Positions 41,097-49,705 of a stretch of DNA of 58,118 nucleotides are shown here, piece after piece (the first letter of the stretch is position 1; each line of letters opens with the position of its first letter). Made by a program: the position numbers and the translations under genes. The stretch comes from Chloroflexota bacterium (lineage in GTDB: Bacteria; Chloroflexota; UBA6077; JACCZL01). Under the pieces are notes generated by a model, which was not told the DNA's origin, made no database searches, and saw nothing but the letters and a program-made list of their open reading frames with translations. The DNA is taken from contig JADLFM010000093.1 in assembly GCA_020845495.1 (NCBI GenBank), forward strand, positions 1-58,118, in the 5' to 3' direction.

Positions 41097-42554
41097 CTAC
41101 GGTCCCGGCGATTGCTCTTGCGTAGCTCCGGAAACAGGCGGCGCGAACGGCCCTGTCTGCAATGGCGTGCGATCGAACTGATAGTGCTCTTCGCCGAAGT
41201 CCGGCAGATTGAAGTCTGACGGGTACGGGGCCGGAGCGAGACGCCACCCATAGACGATGCTAAACGGTAGCATCAGCACGAGCGCCGCGACCGCCACCTG
41301 TGTCCGCCATACTCGGGGCAGCGATACCAGCCCCCGGCCGGCCAGCAGACTGAGCGTCGACACGTAAACCGTCAGCCCGTGGTCCCCGCTCAGTCCGGGC
41401 AGGTGCAGCAGGGCGATTGGCGCCGTGATGATGGCCGTGACGAGCAGCAAGCGATCCAGGGCAGACGCTGTCCGCACGGTGCGGACGACGGTGACGACGC
41501 CCCAGCCGGCCAGCGCGACGATGGGTGGGGTCACCAGGACGAGTAACGATCCGCCGAGGAATCGTAGCGGGGCGTCCTGAAGGGCGTACCAGAGATACCA
41601 GATCGGCGAGCGGTTCTGATAGTCAGGATCGGCAGGGTTGAGGACCGCGTCGACGTACCCGATCGGATCCGTCAAGGCGGTCGCGAGAAACGCGGCGATT
41701 ATCAGGCTGGGCACCATCGTGCGCGCCAACCGCCAGCCGCGCAGCCCGATGGATTGGCCGGTCAGGAACATCCCGGCGAGAGCGACCGGAATGGCTAGCA
41801 GGCCCGAGGTCTTCGTCGCGATAACCAGGGCGAGCGCTGCGCCCACACGTGCCGACCAGAGGCGGTCGCCCGGTCGCATCAGCACCCAGAGCAGGAGCGC
41901 CCAGAAGAGGGCGAAGATGGGGTCGAGGTAGAGGCTGCGGTCATAACGGATGGCCAGCGGCAGGAAGGCGGCGACGGCGGCGGCGAAGAGCCCCGCCCCC
42001 GGTCCATAGGCCGATCGGGCGATGCTGAAGACGAGGGCGCCGGTCAGCAGCCCGGCCAGGCCGTTGACCAGGCGTCCGCCTGCGATGACAGCCTGGAGCT
42101 CGGGCGAGCGCGGCTGGAAGCCGGGGATGTCCTCGGATGACGACCCCCGATCCTGGGACGCGGCGATGACGGCGCGCAACTCCGACCTGAATCGCCCGAC
42201 GCCAACGTCTCCGCTCCGGACGACGCGATCCGCCGTCAGCGCGAGCACGGCTGCGCCTGCGCCCGCGCCCATCAGGAGGTTTCCAACGACCGGATGTCCC
42301 ACGCCCCCACCCTGCCCGACCGTGTGCCGGCGGTCGTGGAAGTGCTCGCGGGCCGCCACATACGGAGAGGGCGCCTGGGCGATGACGGCGACGTCGCGCA
42401 GGTAGTGGTACTCAGCCCCGGTCGCCGGGAGGCCGAGCAGGCCCCAGATGCGCAGAGCGCCGCCCAGGAACAATACTGCCCCAAGGCCGGCTGATGTCAC
42501 ATCGAGCCGTTGCCGTGTCGGCGCAACGCGCACGTGCTGGAGCGGCAGTACCAT
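41097..42554 (-). CDS. Glycosyltransferase family 39-like membrane protein
   Basis: A 485-residue polytopic membrane protein with about ten helices. The first periplasmic loop after helix 1 (LRIWGLLGLPATGAEYHYLRD) and the RYDRSLYLDPIFALFWALLLW segment match the PMT/ArnT-like (GT-C) superfamily, which transfers sugars from lipid carriers. The catalytic DE-type pair of the first loop is not clean here: E48 is present but the preceding Asp is replaced. ATG 42554 has GAGGAGAGG upstream. Substrate unknown. Confidence 0.78.
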   Translation of the reverse strand: MVLPLQHVRVAPTRQRLDVTSAGLGAVLFLGGALRIWGLLGLPATGAEYHYLRDVAVIAQAPSPYVAAREHFHDRRHTVGQGGGVGHPVVGNLLMGAGAGAAVLALTADRVVRSGDVGVGRFRSELRAVIAASQDRGSSSEDIPGFQPRSPELQAVIAGGRLVNGLAGLLTGALVFSIARSAYGPGAGLFAAAVAAFLPLAIRYDRSLYLDPIFALFWALLLWVLMRPGDRLWSARVGAALALVIATKTSGLLAIPVALAGMFLTGQSIGLRGWRLARTMVPSLIIAAFLATALTDPIGYVDAVLNPADPDYQNRSPIWYLWYALQDAPLRFLGGSLLVLVTPPIVALAGWGVVTVVRTVRTASALDRLLLVTAIITAPIALLHLPGLSGDHGLTVYVSTLSLLAGRGLVSLPRVWRTQVAVAALVLMLPFSIVYGWRLAPAPYPSDFNLPDFGEEHYQFDRTPLQTGPFAPPVSGATQEQSPGP

Positions 42555-42663
42555 ACTGGCCTCTCCTCGGCGGTACAGGCGAAGCCGGTCGCACGACAGT
42601 GTAGACGACGCTCGTCACGCAGAACGAATGTCGCCGGGGCGTCGCGTACGTACTATATGCCCC

Positions 42664-43113
42664 TCACCCCCAGGGGAGCCGTCCCGTCGCGGTGCCGGCG
42701 AGGACCCGCTCACCCGCCTGGTTCTCGCACCAGACCTCGAGGTCTACGCGCTGGCCAGTCGGCGCCTCCAAGACGCCGGTGACCCGCGCCATCGGCGTGA
42801 TGCGATCGTTCACCCCCACGACGGCGGGCAGTCGAAACGACAGCGTGCCGCTCGCGAGCCATGCTTCGCCGAACAGATCGATCAGCAGCCCCACAAGATA
42901 ACCCTGATACTGCGTTCCCGAGGCCGCAACCCGCGTCACGCCGGCGGCGTTGGCGGCGGCGAGATCGGTGTGGATGTTCTTCCGAGGCCATCCCTCGGCG
43001 GCGAACGGCCCGCCCGAGAACGCCCACAACCGCTCCCAGCAGACGTCGCGCGATCGTCCCTCGAAAAGCGTGCCCGGCTCGGGACACGTCGTCAAGCGCT
43101 CGACGCTCGCCAT
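42664..43113 (-). CDS. MaoC-like hotdog-fold dehydratase/hydratase subunit
   Basis: A 149-residue single-hotdog protein. The segment NIHTDLAAANAAGVTRVAAS resembles the R-specific hydratase motif and retains its His, though the usual Asp five residues earlier is not obvious. It probably pairs with the other hotdog protein directly upstream as a heterodimeric enoyl-acyl hydratase. ATG 43113 overlaps the region of the upstream stop (TGA at 43117-43115), with GAGG at 9 nt, so translation is coupled. Confidence 0.75.
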   Translation of the reverse strand: MASVERLTTCPEPGTLFEGRSRDVCWERLWAFSGGPFAAEGWPRKNIHTDLAAANAAGVTRVAASGTQYQGYLVGLLIDLFGEAWLASGTLSFRLPAVVGVNDRITPMARVTGVLEAPTGQRVDLEVWCENQAGERVLAGTATGRLPWG

Positions 43114-43114
43114 C

Positions 43115-43555
43115 TCACGACACCTCATGATTGGCCGACGAATAGGTGTGCCACAGTCGGCGCGACACGATGGGGTCACCATCGACGGTCGCGACCTGCG
43201 CTTCGTGGACATGGTAGGGGCGTCCACGACGCTCGAACATCTCCACCACGGTCCAGGTAACGCGCAGGGTCTGCCCGACTCGCGCCGGCGCGTGAAAGGT
43301 GGTCTCCTCGCCGGTGTGGATTGCTGCCGAGCCGGGCGATGTGCTGAACGACGGACTGCGCGTGATGTTGCTCATGTTGAACAGCAACGACGGATGCACC
43401 AGCGGAGCGCCCCAGGGGCCTGCCTCGAAATAGCGGGGATGAAAGTCCTCCTCGGCGAAGAGGTACTGCTGATTCAGTTCCGGCGTGACCAGGAATTCGA
43501 GCGGCTCAAACGTGTCGCCCACGCTCATGCGGTCGGCTGGCGGGCGGCCTGTCAT
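43115..43555 (-). CDS. Hotdog-fold dehydratase-like subunit (FAS1-type MaoC N-terminal)
   Basis: A 146-residue hotdog-fold protein. It shows MSVGDTFEPLEFLVTPELNQ, EEDFHPRYFEAGPWGAPLVH and TTFHAPARVGQTLRVTW, the pattern of dehydratase subunits that work as HadA/HadB-like pairs. ATG 43555 has GGGAGG at 8 nt. Divergent from the IclR gene across a 117-bp region with a palindromic operator, so likely under IclR control. A CoA-thioester substrate is inferred from the nearby CoA ligase and crotonase. Confidence 0.75.
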   Translation of the reverse strand: MTGRPPADRMSVGDTFEPLEFLVTPELNQQYLFAEEDFHPRYFEAGPWGAPLVHPSLLFNMSNITRSPSFSTSPGSAAIHTGEETTFHAPARVGQTLRVTWTVVEMFERRGRPYHVHEAQVATVDGDPIVSRRLWHTYSSANHEVS

Positions 43556-43631
43556 GCACGATCCTCCCATGCGTCCGCCGATGCACCCATCGGTCTTGAC
43601 GCGGCCCGGCCAGTATAGTACGCTGAGGTCG

Positions 43632-43657
43632 GAATATGGAACACTGTTCCGATATTC
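43632..43657. promoter_or_regulatory. IclR-type palindromic operator in the divergent promoter region
   Basis: GGAACACTGTTCC (43638-43650) is a perfect 6-bp inverted repeat around one base. It is flanked by GAATAT (43632-43637) and its complement ATATTC (43652-43657), giving a near-continuous 26-bp inverted repeat. It ends 15 bp before the IclR start codon and lies beside a minus-strand TATACT (43617-43612), so binding could control both directions. Confidence 0.7.
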
Positions 43658-43672
43658 GAAACATGGTGCATA

Positions 43673-44623
43673 ATGGCGCTCCTTGCCGAGCCTCATAAGG
43701 CGACGCCCCAGAGTGACTCTCCCCAGGTCGGCCCGACCGACGGCGGCGCGTCCCAGGCCGGAGTGCCCCAGGCCGGAGTGCCCCAGGCCGGCACGTCGCT
43801 CGTCGTCGAGAAGGCGCTCGACTGCCTGCTCGCCCTCGCCGATAGCGCTGGCGAGGTCGGCGTCACCGAGTTGAGCCGCCAGCTTGGCCAGAGCAAGGCG
43901 TCCGTGCACCGCCTGCTCACCGCGCTCCGCTCGCGTAACTTCGTGCGGCTCAACCCGGAGACCCGTCGCTACAGCCTCGACGTCGGCGTGCTCCGGCTCA
44001 GTTCGGCCCTCGCACGCCAGACGAACCTGCACGCCCTGGCCTTGCCGACGCTGGTCACGCTCCGCGACATGACCCGCGAGACGGCCTCCCTGACCGTCCG
44101 GCGTGGCAACCAGCGCCTCCACCTCGAACAGGTCGAGAGCATCGAGGATCTCCGTTTCACGCTGGAGGTTGGCAACGCCTTGCCGCTCCTGGTCGGGGCG
44201 TCAGGCAAGGCGCTGGTGGCATGGCTGCCCGAGTCGGAGGTCGATGCGCTCATTGGCACATTCGGACTACCGGCCCTGGCGCCGGGCTCGATCACCGATC
44301 GAGCCGCTTTCAAAGCGGATCTCGCCCGCATTCGTGCGCGCGGCTTCGCCGTCAGCTTCTCCGAGCGGTACGTCGACGTGATCTCGGTCGCCGCGCCAGT
44401 CCGCGACCGTAGCGGAGCCGTCGTCGCCGCCGTCAACATCACCGGGCCAGCCAGCCGCTGCACGCCGGACCAGGCGATGGGGTTTGGGCCGCTCGTGGCG
44501 GCCGAGGCCGGCCGACTCTCAGCCAGCCTCGGCTGGGTGGCCCGATCGTCAGCCGACCCACCGCTTCCCTCCCCGTCACGCCCGGTGCGCCGTCAGTCGC
44601 CGGATTGGTCAACCCCATCCTAA
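43673..44623 (+). CDS. IclR-family transcriptional regulator
   Basis: A 316-residue regulator. The first 40 residues are a Pro/Gln/Gly tail with a three-fold VPQAG repeat coded by 15-bp units. A winged helix follows (VTELSRQLGQSKASVHRLLTAL, about 64-85), then an effector-binding IclR domain (LEQVESIEDLRF, ASGKALVAWLPESEV, RGFAVSFSERYVDVISVAAPV). ATG 43673 has no RBS and lies very close to the operator, so the mRNA may be nearly leaderless. It likely senses an aromatic or organic acid or a CoA-linked intermediate and controls the hotdog genes and perhaps the downstream CoA and transport genes. Confidence 0.9.
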   Translation: MALLAEPHKATPQSDSPQVGPTDGGASQAGVPQAGVPQAGTSLVVEKALDCLLALADSAGEVGVTELSRQLGQSKASVHRLLTALRSRNFVRLNPETRRYSLDVGVLRLSSALARQTNLHALALPTLVTLRDMTRETASLTVRRGNQRLHLEQVESIEDLRFTLEVGNALPLLVGASGKALVAWLPESEVDALIGTFGLPALAPGSITDRAAFKADLARIRARGFAVSFSERYVDVISVAAPVRDRSGAVVAAVNITGPASRCTPDQAMGFGPLVAAEAGRLSASLGWVARSSADPPLPSPSRPVRRQSPDWSTPS

Positions 44624-44641
44624 TGCCGCTGGAGTTGCCAC

Positions 44642-45400
44642 GTGTCTACTGTGCTGTACACCGTCGAGGACAAGGTCGCCCGGGTGGTCATGAACCGACC
44701 GGACAAGCTCAACGCGATCGATGCCGAGATGCGCAACGAGTTGTACCGCGTGATGCAGGCGGCGAAGGCCGACCCGGACGTCTGGATCATCGTGCTGACC
44801 GGCGCCGGGAAGAGCTTCAGTGTCGGGCACGATCTGAGCGAGGTTCGCGCGGCCGGCCATGGGACCGGCCCGACCATCGACGATCTGTACCTCTCGATGC
44901 TGGAGATTTACAAGCCGATCGTCGCGGCGATTCCTGGCTACTGCCTGGCGCAGGGTGGCGGGCTGGCGCTGTGCAGTGACATCCGCATTTCCAGCACCAC
45001 GGCGCGCTTCGGCTGGCCCCAGGTCAAGCGCGGCATCTCCTCGATCAGCGGCCCATCCCTGTTGGCCCACTTTATCCCGATTAACTTCGCGCTCGGTTCG
45101 CTGCTGACCGGCGAGTTGATCGATGCGGCCGAGGCATACCGGCTCGGGATGCTCAACCAGATCGTCGCGCCAGAAGAACTGGATGCGGCCGTCGACATGG
45201 TCATCACGCAGCTTCGAGGGAACGCGCCGCTGGCGATGCGCGCCGTGAAGGAGGCCACCTTGCGAGGACTTGGGATGAGCGCCCCAGAGCGAGTCCGCTT
45301 CGCCTCACTCTTGCTGGAGCAGGTCAACCGCACCGAGGACGCCCAGGAAGGGATTGCCGCGTTCCTGGAGAAGCGCGCGCCGATCTGGAAGGGCGCGTGA
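44642..45400 (+). CDS. Enoyl-CoA hydratase/isomerase (crotonase) family protein
   Basis: A 252-residue crotonase-fold protein. The oxyanion-hole segments are GKSFSVGHDLSEV (57-69) and YCLAQGGGLALCSDIRI (100-116). The position usually held by a catalytic Glu in the QPE motif is Gln (WPQVKRG, Q127), so a simple hydratase reaction is uncertain; other crotonases use different residues. GTG 44642 has GGAG at about 8 nt. Its TGA overlaps the GTG of the CoA ligase gene (GTGA at 45397-45400), indicating coupled translation. Confidence 0.88.
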   Translation: MSTVLYTVEDKVARVVMNRPDKLNAIDAEMRNELYRVMQAAKADPDVWIIVLTGAGKSFSVGHDLSEVRAAGHGTGPTIDDLYLSMLEIYKPIVAAIPGYCLAQGGGLALCSDIRISSTTARFGWPQVKRGISSISGPSLLAHFIPINFALGSLLTGELIDAAEAYRLGMLNQIVAPEELDAAVDMVITQLRGNAPLAMRAVKEATLRGLGMSAPERVRFASLLLEQVNRTEDAQEGIAAFLEKRAPIWKGA

Positions 45401-46779
45401 CCGCCGCTGGCCGCGCCGCCACGAGGACGGCCAGCGGCCCCTCAGCGCCCCTGCGCGTGGCCCAGCACGCGCGCTTCGCGCGGACGATCGATCTGTGCTT
45501 CCGCGCGCACCCGTACTATCAGCGAGTGTTCCACGAGCTTGGGCTGCGCCGAGAGCACCTGCGGACCGTCGAGGATCTGACCCGGCTGCCGCTCACCCCC
45601 AAGGCGGCCTGGATGGCCGACCCAGAGGCGTTCCGCTTGCGCCTGGACGACGTCGAAGACGTCCGGGTCGAGGAGCGCACGCTGAGCACAGTGGTCTACA
45701 CGACCGGCAGTACCGCCCGCCCCACGCCCATGTACGACACCGTCCACGATCAACTCTCGCGGATCGATCAACTGGCGCGCTCAACGACCATCGGCGGCAT
45801 CACACCCGATGACATCGTCATGAATCTGTTCCCACTCACTTCGATCCCCCACCAGGGATTCTTGAGCGCGCAGTGGGGCACCTTTGGGGTGGGCGCGGCG
45901 GCCGTGGCCGGACTCACCGGCCGCCCGTATCCGGACTTCCCGATCCACCGCCACCTTGACGACGCCGTGGAGCGGGCAGCGCGAACCCGGGCTACCGTGC
46001 TATGGGGCATCGCCACCTACGTGCGCAAGCTGGTGATGCGAGCGGAGGAGCTTGGCGCTGACCTGAGCGCCGTCCGGCTGGTCTACGCGATGGGCGAGGC
46101 CTGTCCGCCGGGCATGCGCGATGACGTCCGAGCGAGGCTGGCCCGTCTTGGCGCGACGGGCGTGCGCGTGTTGAGCGGCTACGGCTTCACCGAGATGCAG
46201 GGGCCAGCCTTGGAGTGCGACGAACTGTCCGGGTTCCATCTGGCGACACCGGAGCGGTATCTGGTGGAGGTGGTCGATCCAGAGACGCACGCAGCCCGAC
46301 CGGACGGCCAGCCCGGTCTGATCGTGCTGAGCCACCTGGACCGCCGGGGCACCCTCCTGCTGCGCTACCTGGTGGGCGACGTCTGCGCATTCAGTCACGA
46401 GCCCTGCCCGCACTGTGGCCGGACGGAACCGCGCTTCACGACGAGCCCGTACCGGGTAGGGCACCTGGTCAAAGTGAAGGGCACGCTGGTCAATCCGGCG
46501 GCCATTCAGGAGGCGCTCTCCGAGCTGCAATCACGCGGCCTCGAAGAGTACCAACTCGCTCTGGTCAAGGAAACGCCGGCCGATCCGTACTCGCAGGACG
46601 TCCTGCTGGTGCGTGCGACCTGCGCGGCATCCATCGGCGCGCAGATGGCGAGCGACGTGTGCTCGCAGGTGGTTCAGGTGGCTGAGATCACGCCACAGGT
46701 GGAGATTCACCCTCTCGGAAGCTTCTCCGACGCAGTGCAAAGCTACAAGTTCAAGCGATTCGTGGACGAGCGGAGCTGA
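45397..46779 (+). CDS. Phenylacetate-CoA ligase (PaaK)-like adenylate-forming enzyme
   Basis: A 460-residue acyl-CoA ligase of the PaaK group. The ATP phosphate-binding loop is YTTGSTARPTP (101-111), YGFTE (262-266) is the adenylation motif, LRYLVGD supplies the ribose-binding Asp, and EPCPHCGRTEPRF is the cysteine-rich element common in PaaK-like proteins. It activates a carboxylic acid, probably aromatic or branched, to a CoA thioester with ATP. GTG 45397 is coupled to the crotonase stop. Together with the hotdog pair this suggests a short acid-degradation route. Confidence 0.88.
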   Translation: MTAAGRAATRTASGPSAPLRVAQHARFARTIDLCFRAHPYYQRVFHELGLRREHLRTVEDLTRLPLTPKAAWMADPEAFRLRLDDVEDVRVEERTLSTVVYTTGSTARPTPMYDTVHDQLSRIDQLARSTTIGGITPDDIVMNLFPLTSIPHQGFLSAQWGTFGVGAAAVAGLTGRPYPDFPIHRHLDDAVERAARTRATVLWGIATYVRKLVMRAEELGADLSAVRLVYAMGEACPPGMRDDVRARLARLGATGVRVLSGYGFTEMQGPALECDELSGFHLATPERYLVEVVDPETHAARPDGQPGLIVLSHLDRRGTLLLRYLVGDVCAFSHEPCPHCGRTEPRFTTSPYRVGHLVKVKGTLVNPAAIQEALSELQSRGLEEYQLALVKETPADPYSQDVLLVRATCAASIGAQMASDVCSQVVQVAEITPQVEIHPLGSFSDAVQSYKFKRFVDERS

Positions 46780-46792
46780 GACGGCCCTTCCT

Positions 46793-46863
46793 GAGCGGGT
46801 CTGAGGCGGCATTTGCCGAGCGGGTCTGAGGCGGCATTTGCCGAGCGGGTCTGAGGCGGCATA
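46793..46863. repeat. 25-bp tandem repeat, about 2.8 copies
   Basis: Unit GAGCGGGTCTGAGGCGGCAT plus TTGCC, at 46793, 46818 and 46843 (last copy partial), directly after the CoA ligase gene in non-coding DNA. Confidence 0.85.
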
Positions 46864-46978
46864 ACGGCCGGGATCTCCTGGCGGCGAGCGCGTCCGGAAC
46901 GGCTCCGGGCGACGGTGTGGACGAGTGGCATCAGCTCATCAAAGGCCGATGAGCGCTGGATCGCAAAGGAGCAACATC

Positions 46979-48736
46979 GTGGCAGACAGCATGGGGCACG
47001 CTCTCGGTCACGCACGCTGGACCCGTCGACGTTTCCTGGTCAGTACGCTGGCGACGGCCGGCCTTGCGCAGGTGTTGAGCGCCTGCGCGCCGGCCAGTTC
47101 GCCGGCCGCGAAGCCGGCTGAAACCAAGCCGGCTGAAACCAAGCCGGCCGCAAGCAAGCCGGCCGAGACCAGGCCAACTGAGGCCGCCAGGCCGGCGGCC
47201 CCGCCTGCCGATGCGAAGCCGACCACCGCGGCAGCGGCCCCTGCCAGGCCGGCTGAGAAGCCGGCGGCCACCACCGCTCCGGCCGCCGCCGCCGGCAAGC
47301 CGGTGCGCGGCGGCGTGCTGAAGACGACCATCGGCGCCGATCCCGGCACCGTGGATGCCCACGTCGCCTCCAGCATTTTCGCCTACAGCATCGCTGACTC
47401 GATGAACCCGGGCCTGGTGCTCGAGGACGATAAGACGGCGGAACTGAAGCCCGGCCTGGCCGAGCGCTGGGAGACCCCAGACGACAAGACCTACGTCTTC
47501 CACCTGCGCAAGGGCGCCAGGTTTCACGACGGCAGCCCGGTCACCGCCGAGGATGTCAAGTTCACCGTCGAGCGGATCCAGGATGCCGACGCCAAGGTTG
47601 GGAGCGGACCGGCCTACAAGCAGAGCGTCGAGCCGGTCGAGGCCGTCGAGGTGGTCGACGACAGCACGGTGAAGTTCCGCCTGAAGTATCCGCTGGCGGT
47701 TTTCGCCGGTGGCCTGGTCCAGGCTCGCATCGTGCCACGTTCCTACGACCCCCGGAAGCCGGTCGGGGCCGGCCCGTTCCAGTTCGTCGACTGGTCGAAG
47801 AACCAGGACGTCAAGCTGAAGCGCTTCGACGGCTACTGGGATCCCGAGCGCCCGCTTCTGGACGAATTGATCTACTACCCCACTCCGGACGAGGACAGCA
47901 AAATCACGCGGCTCCTCGCGGGGCAGCTCAACTTCTCGGACACGATCCCATTCCCCCGTATCGAGGAGATGAAGGGGCAGGCGAACGTCCAGATCTACCA
48001 GAAGGATCCCGCCCTGACACCGTCCCACTATCCCCTCATCATCAACACCAGACGACCGCCGTTCGACAAGATCGAAGTACGCCAGGCGCTCTCCTGGGCC
48101 ATCGACCGGCAGGCAATCGAGGACGCCACGTTCGGCTACGGCGCGAAGATCTCCAGCGCCGTTCCGACGGGAAACTGGGCCTTCAACCCGAAGGCGGCTG
48201 CCTACGACAAGCTCGACATCGATCTGGCAAAGGATCTGCTCCGCAAGGCCGGGCTGCCGAACGGCTTCAAGGCGCAGTTCAAGTTCGTCACCAGCCGCGC
48301 CGAATACACTCCGATCGCACAGCTTCTCCAGGATAGCTGGGCCAAGGCCGGTATGCAGGTCGAGCTGTTGCCGCGCGAGTTGAACGTCTTTGTCCAGGAA
48401 GTCAATACCCAGGCCGATTTCGACCTGGCTATGACCGGCTACCTGCCTGGCTGGGATCCACACTGGCTGTTCACCCACACCTACGTGCAGAACCAGAAGC
48501 AGCACGGCTGGTCGAACGCCGAGTTCGATCAGCTCTACAAAGACGCCGGCGCCATCATCGACCAGGACAAGCGCAAGCCGATGTACCAGCGCATGCACGA
48601 GATCGTCCAACTCGAGCAGCCGCTGGTGACGATCGGGCACCGCTTCATCATCATGGCTGCTTCAAAGGAAGTTCAGGGTTTCGAGCCGAACTACCGCCAG
48701 ATCAATCACTTCACCGACACCTGGATTAAGAAGTAG
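46979..48736 (+). CDS. Extracellular solute-binding protein, family 5, lipoprotein
   Basis: A 585-residue lipoprotein: TRRRFLVSTL twin-arginine-like start, lipobox LSAC (C36), about 70 residues of Lys/Pro/Ala/Thr linker with AETKP repeats, then a family 5 domain (RGGVLKTTIGADPGTVDAHV, FHDGSPVTAEDVKFTVERI, GAGPFQFVDWSKN, EVRQALSWAIDRQ). GTG 46979 has AAGGAG at about 8 nt; the frame is open from 46925. Its permeases follow at once. The C-terminus ends TDTWIKK, complete. Confidence 0.93.
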   Translation: MADSMGHALGHARWTRRRFLVSTLATAGLAQVLSACAPASSPAAKPAETKPAETKPAASKPAETRPTEAARPAAPPADAKPTTAAAAPARPAEKPAATTAPAAAAGKPVRGGVLKTTIGADPGTVDAHVASSIFAYSIADSMNPGLVLEDDKTAELKPGLAERWETPDDKTYVFHLRKGARFHDGSPVTAEDVKFTVERIQDADAKVGSGPAYKQSVEPVEAVEVVDDSTVKFRLKYPLAVFAGGLVQARIVPRSYDPRKPVGAGPFQFVDWSKNQDVKLKRFDGYWDPERPLLDELIYYPTPDEDSKITRLLAGQLNFSDTIPFPRIEEMKGQANVQIYQKDPALTPSHYPLIINTRRPPFDKIEVRQALSWAIDRQAIEDATFGYGAKISSAVPTGNWAFNPKAAAYDKLDIDLAKDLLRKAGLPNGFKAQFKFVTSRAEYTPIAQLLQDSWAKAGMQVELLPRELNVFVQEVNTQADFDLAMTGYLPGWDPHWLFTHTYVQNQKQHGWSNAEFDQLYKDAGAIIDQDKRKPMYQRMHEIVQLEQPLVTIGHRFIIMAASKEVQGFEPNYRQINHFTDTWIKK

Positions 48737-48744
48737 GCCCGGAC

Positions 48745-49689
48745 ATGGGGGCCTATGTTGCACGCGGGCTGCTGCGGCTGATTCCGGTCATCTTGCTGGT
48801 GTCGGCAGCCGTCTTCTTCGTGTTCCGGATCGTGCCGGGCGACATCGCGGTGGCCCAGCTTGGTGAGAACGCCGACCCGGCCGCAGTCGAACGGCTGCGC
48901 GAGGCCTGGGGCCTGAATCGGCCGCTGGTGGTGCAATACGGCGAGTGGCTGGTCCGCGCGCTGCGCGCCGACCTTGGCGAGTCATACCTGAGCCATCAGC
49001 CGGTCACCGACGCGCTGCTGGAGAAACTCCCGGCCACGGTCGAGTTGGCGTTGTTAGGGATGGCGCTCAGCCTGGTAGTCTCGATCCCGCTGGGCATCGT
49101 GGCGGCCCTGATGCGCGGAACCTGGGTCGATCAACTCCTCCGGATGGTGGCCTTGCTCGGGTTCTGCATGCCCCGCTACTGGCTGGCGATCCTGCTGATC
49201 CTGCTGTTCGCGGTCCAGGCAAAGTGGCTGCCGCCGTCTGGGTACGTCGGGCTCCGCGAGGGCCTGCTGGAGAACCTTCAGTACGTCGCGCTGCCGGCCG
49301 TCTCCGTGGCGCTCACGCTGGCGGCGGTGCAGATGCGCTTCCTGCGCTCCAGCCTGCTCGACGTGATCGATCAGGACTTCATCCGGACCGCTCGCGCCAA
49401 GGGCCTCGCCGAGCGCGCCGTCGTGCTGTGGCACGCCCTCAAGAACTCGTTGATTCCGTTCGTGACGGTGGTTGGCCTGGAGCTCGGCTCGCTGCTCGGT
49501 GGGCTGGTGGTAGTGGAGCAGATCTTCGCCTGGCCAGGTATCGGCTGGCTCACCATCCAGTCGATCACGCAGCGGGACTACGCCATTGTCCAGGGCGCCG
49601 TGATGCTGGTCGCCATCGGATTTGTGACGATCAACTTCGTGGTCGACCTCGTGTACGCCTACCTCGATCCACGCATCCGGTACCGCTGA
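48745..49689 (+). CDS. ABC transporter permease, DppB type
   Basis: A 314-residue permease starting 8 bp after the binding-protein stop. Typical features are YVARGLLRLIPVILLVSAAVF, FRIVPGDIA, the ADLGESYLSHQPV element, the RSSLLDVIDQDFIRTARAKG loop and the terminal VDLVYAYLDPRIRYR. Works with the DppC-type permease downstream; no ATPase gene nearby. Confidence 0.93.
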   Translation: MGAYVARGLLRLIPVILLVSAAVFFVFRIVPGDIAVAQLGENADPAAVERLREAWGLNRPLVVQYGEWLVRALRADLGESYLSHQPVTDALLEKLPATVELALLGMALSLVVSIPLGIVAALMRGTWVDQLLRMVALLGFCMPRYWLAILLILLFAVQAKWLPPSGYVGLREGLLENLQYVALPAVSVALTLAAVQMRFLRSSLLDVIDQDFIRTARAKGLAERAVVLWHALKNSLIPFVTVVGLELGSLLGGLVVVEQIFAWPGIGWLTIQSITQRDYAIVQGAVMLVAIGFVTINFVVDLVYAYLDPRIRYR

Positions 49690-49705
49690 GGAGGACTGAG
49701 GCGCG

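Noticed and set aside
46931..48640. A 569-residue open frame on the minus strand opposite the second family 5 protein
   Set aside because: Antisense shadow of a well-supported gene; its composition (Leu/Asp/Val/Arg-rich, no domain) is typical of such shadows.
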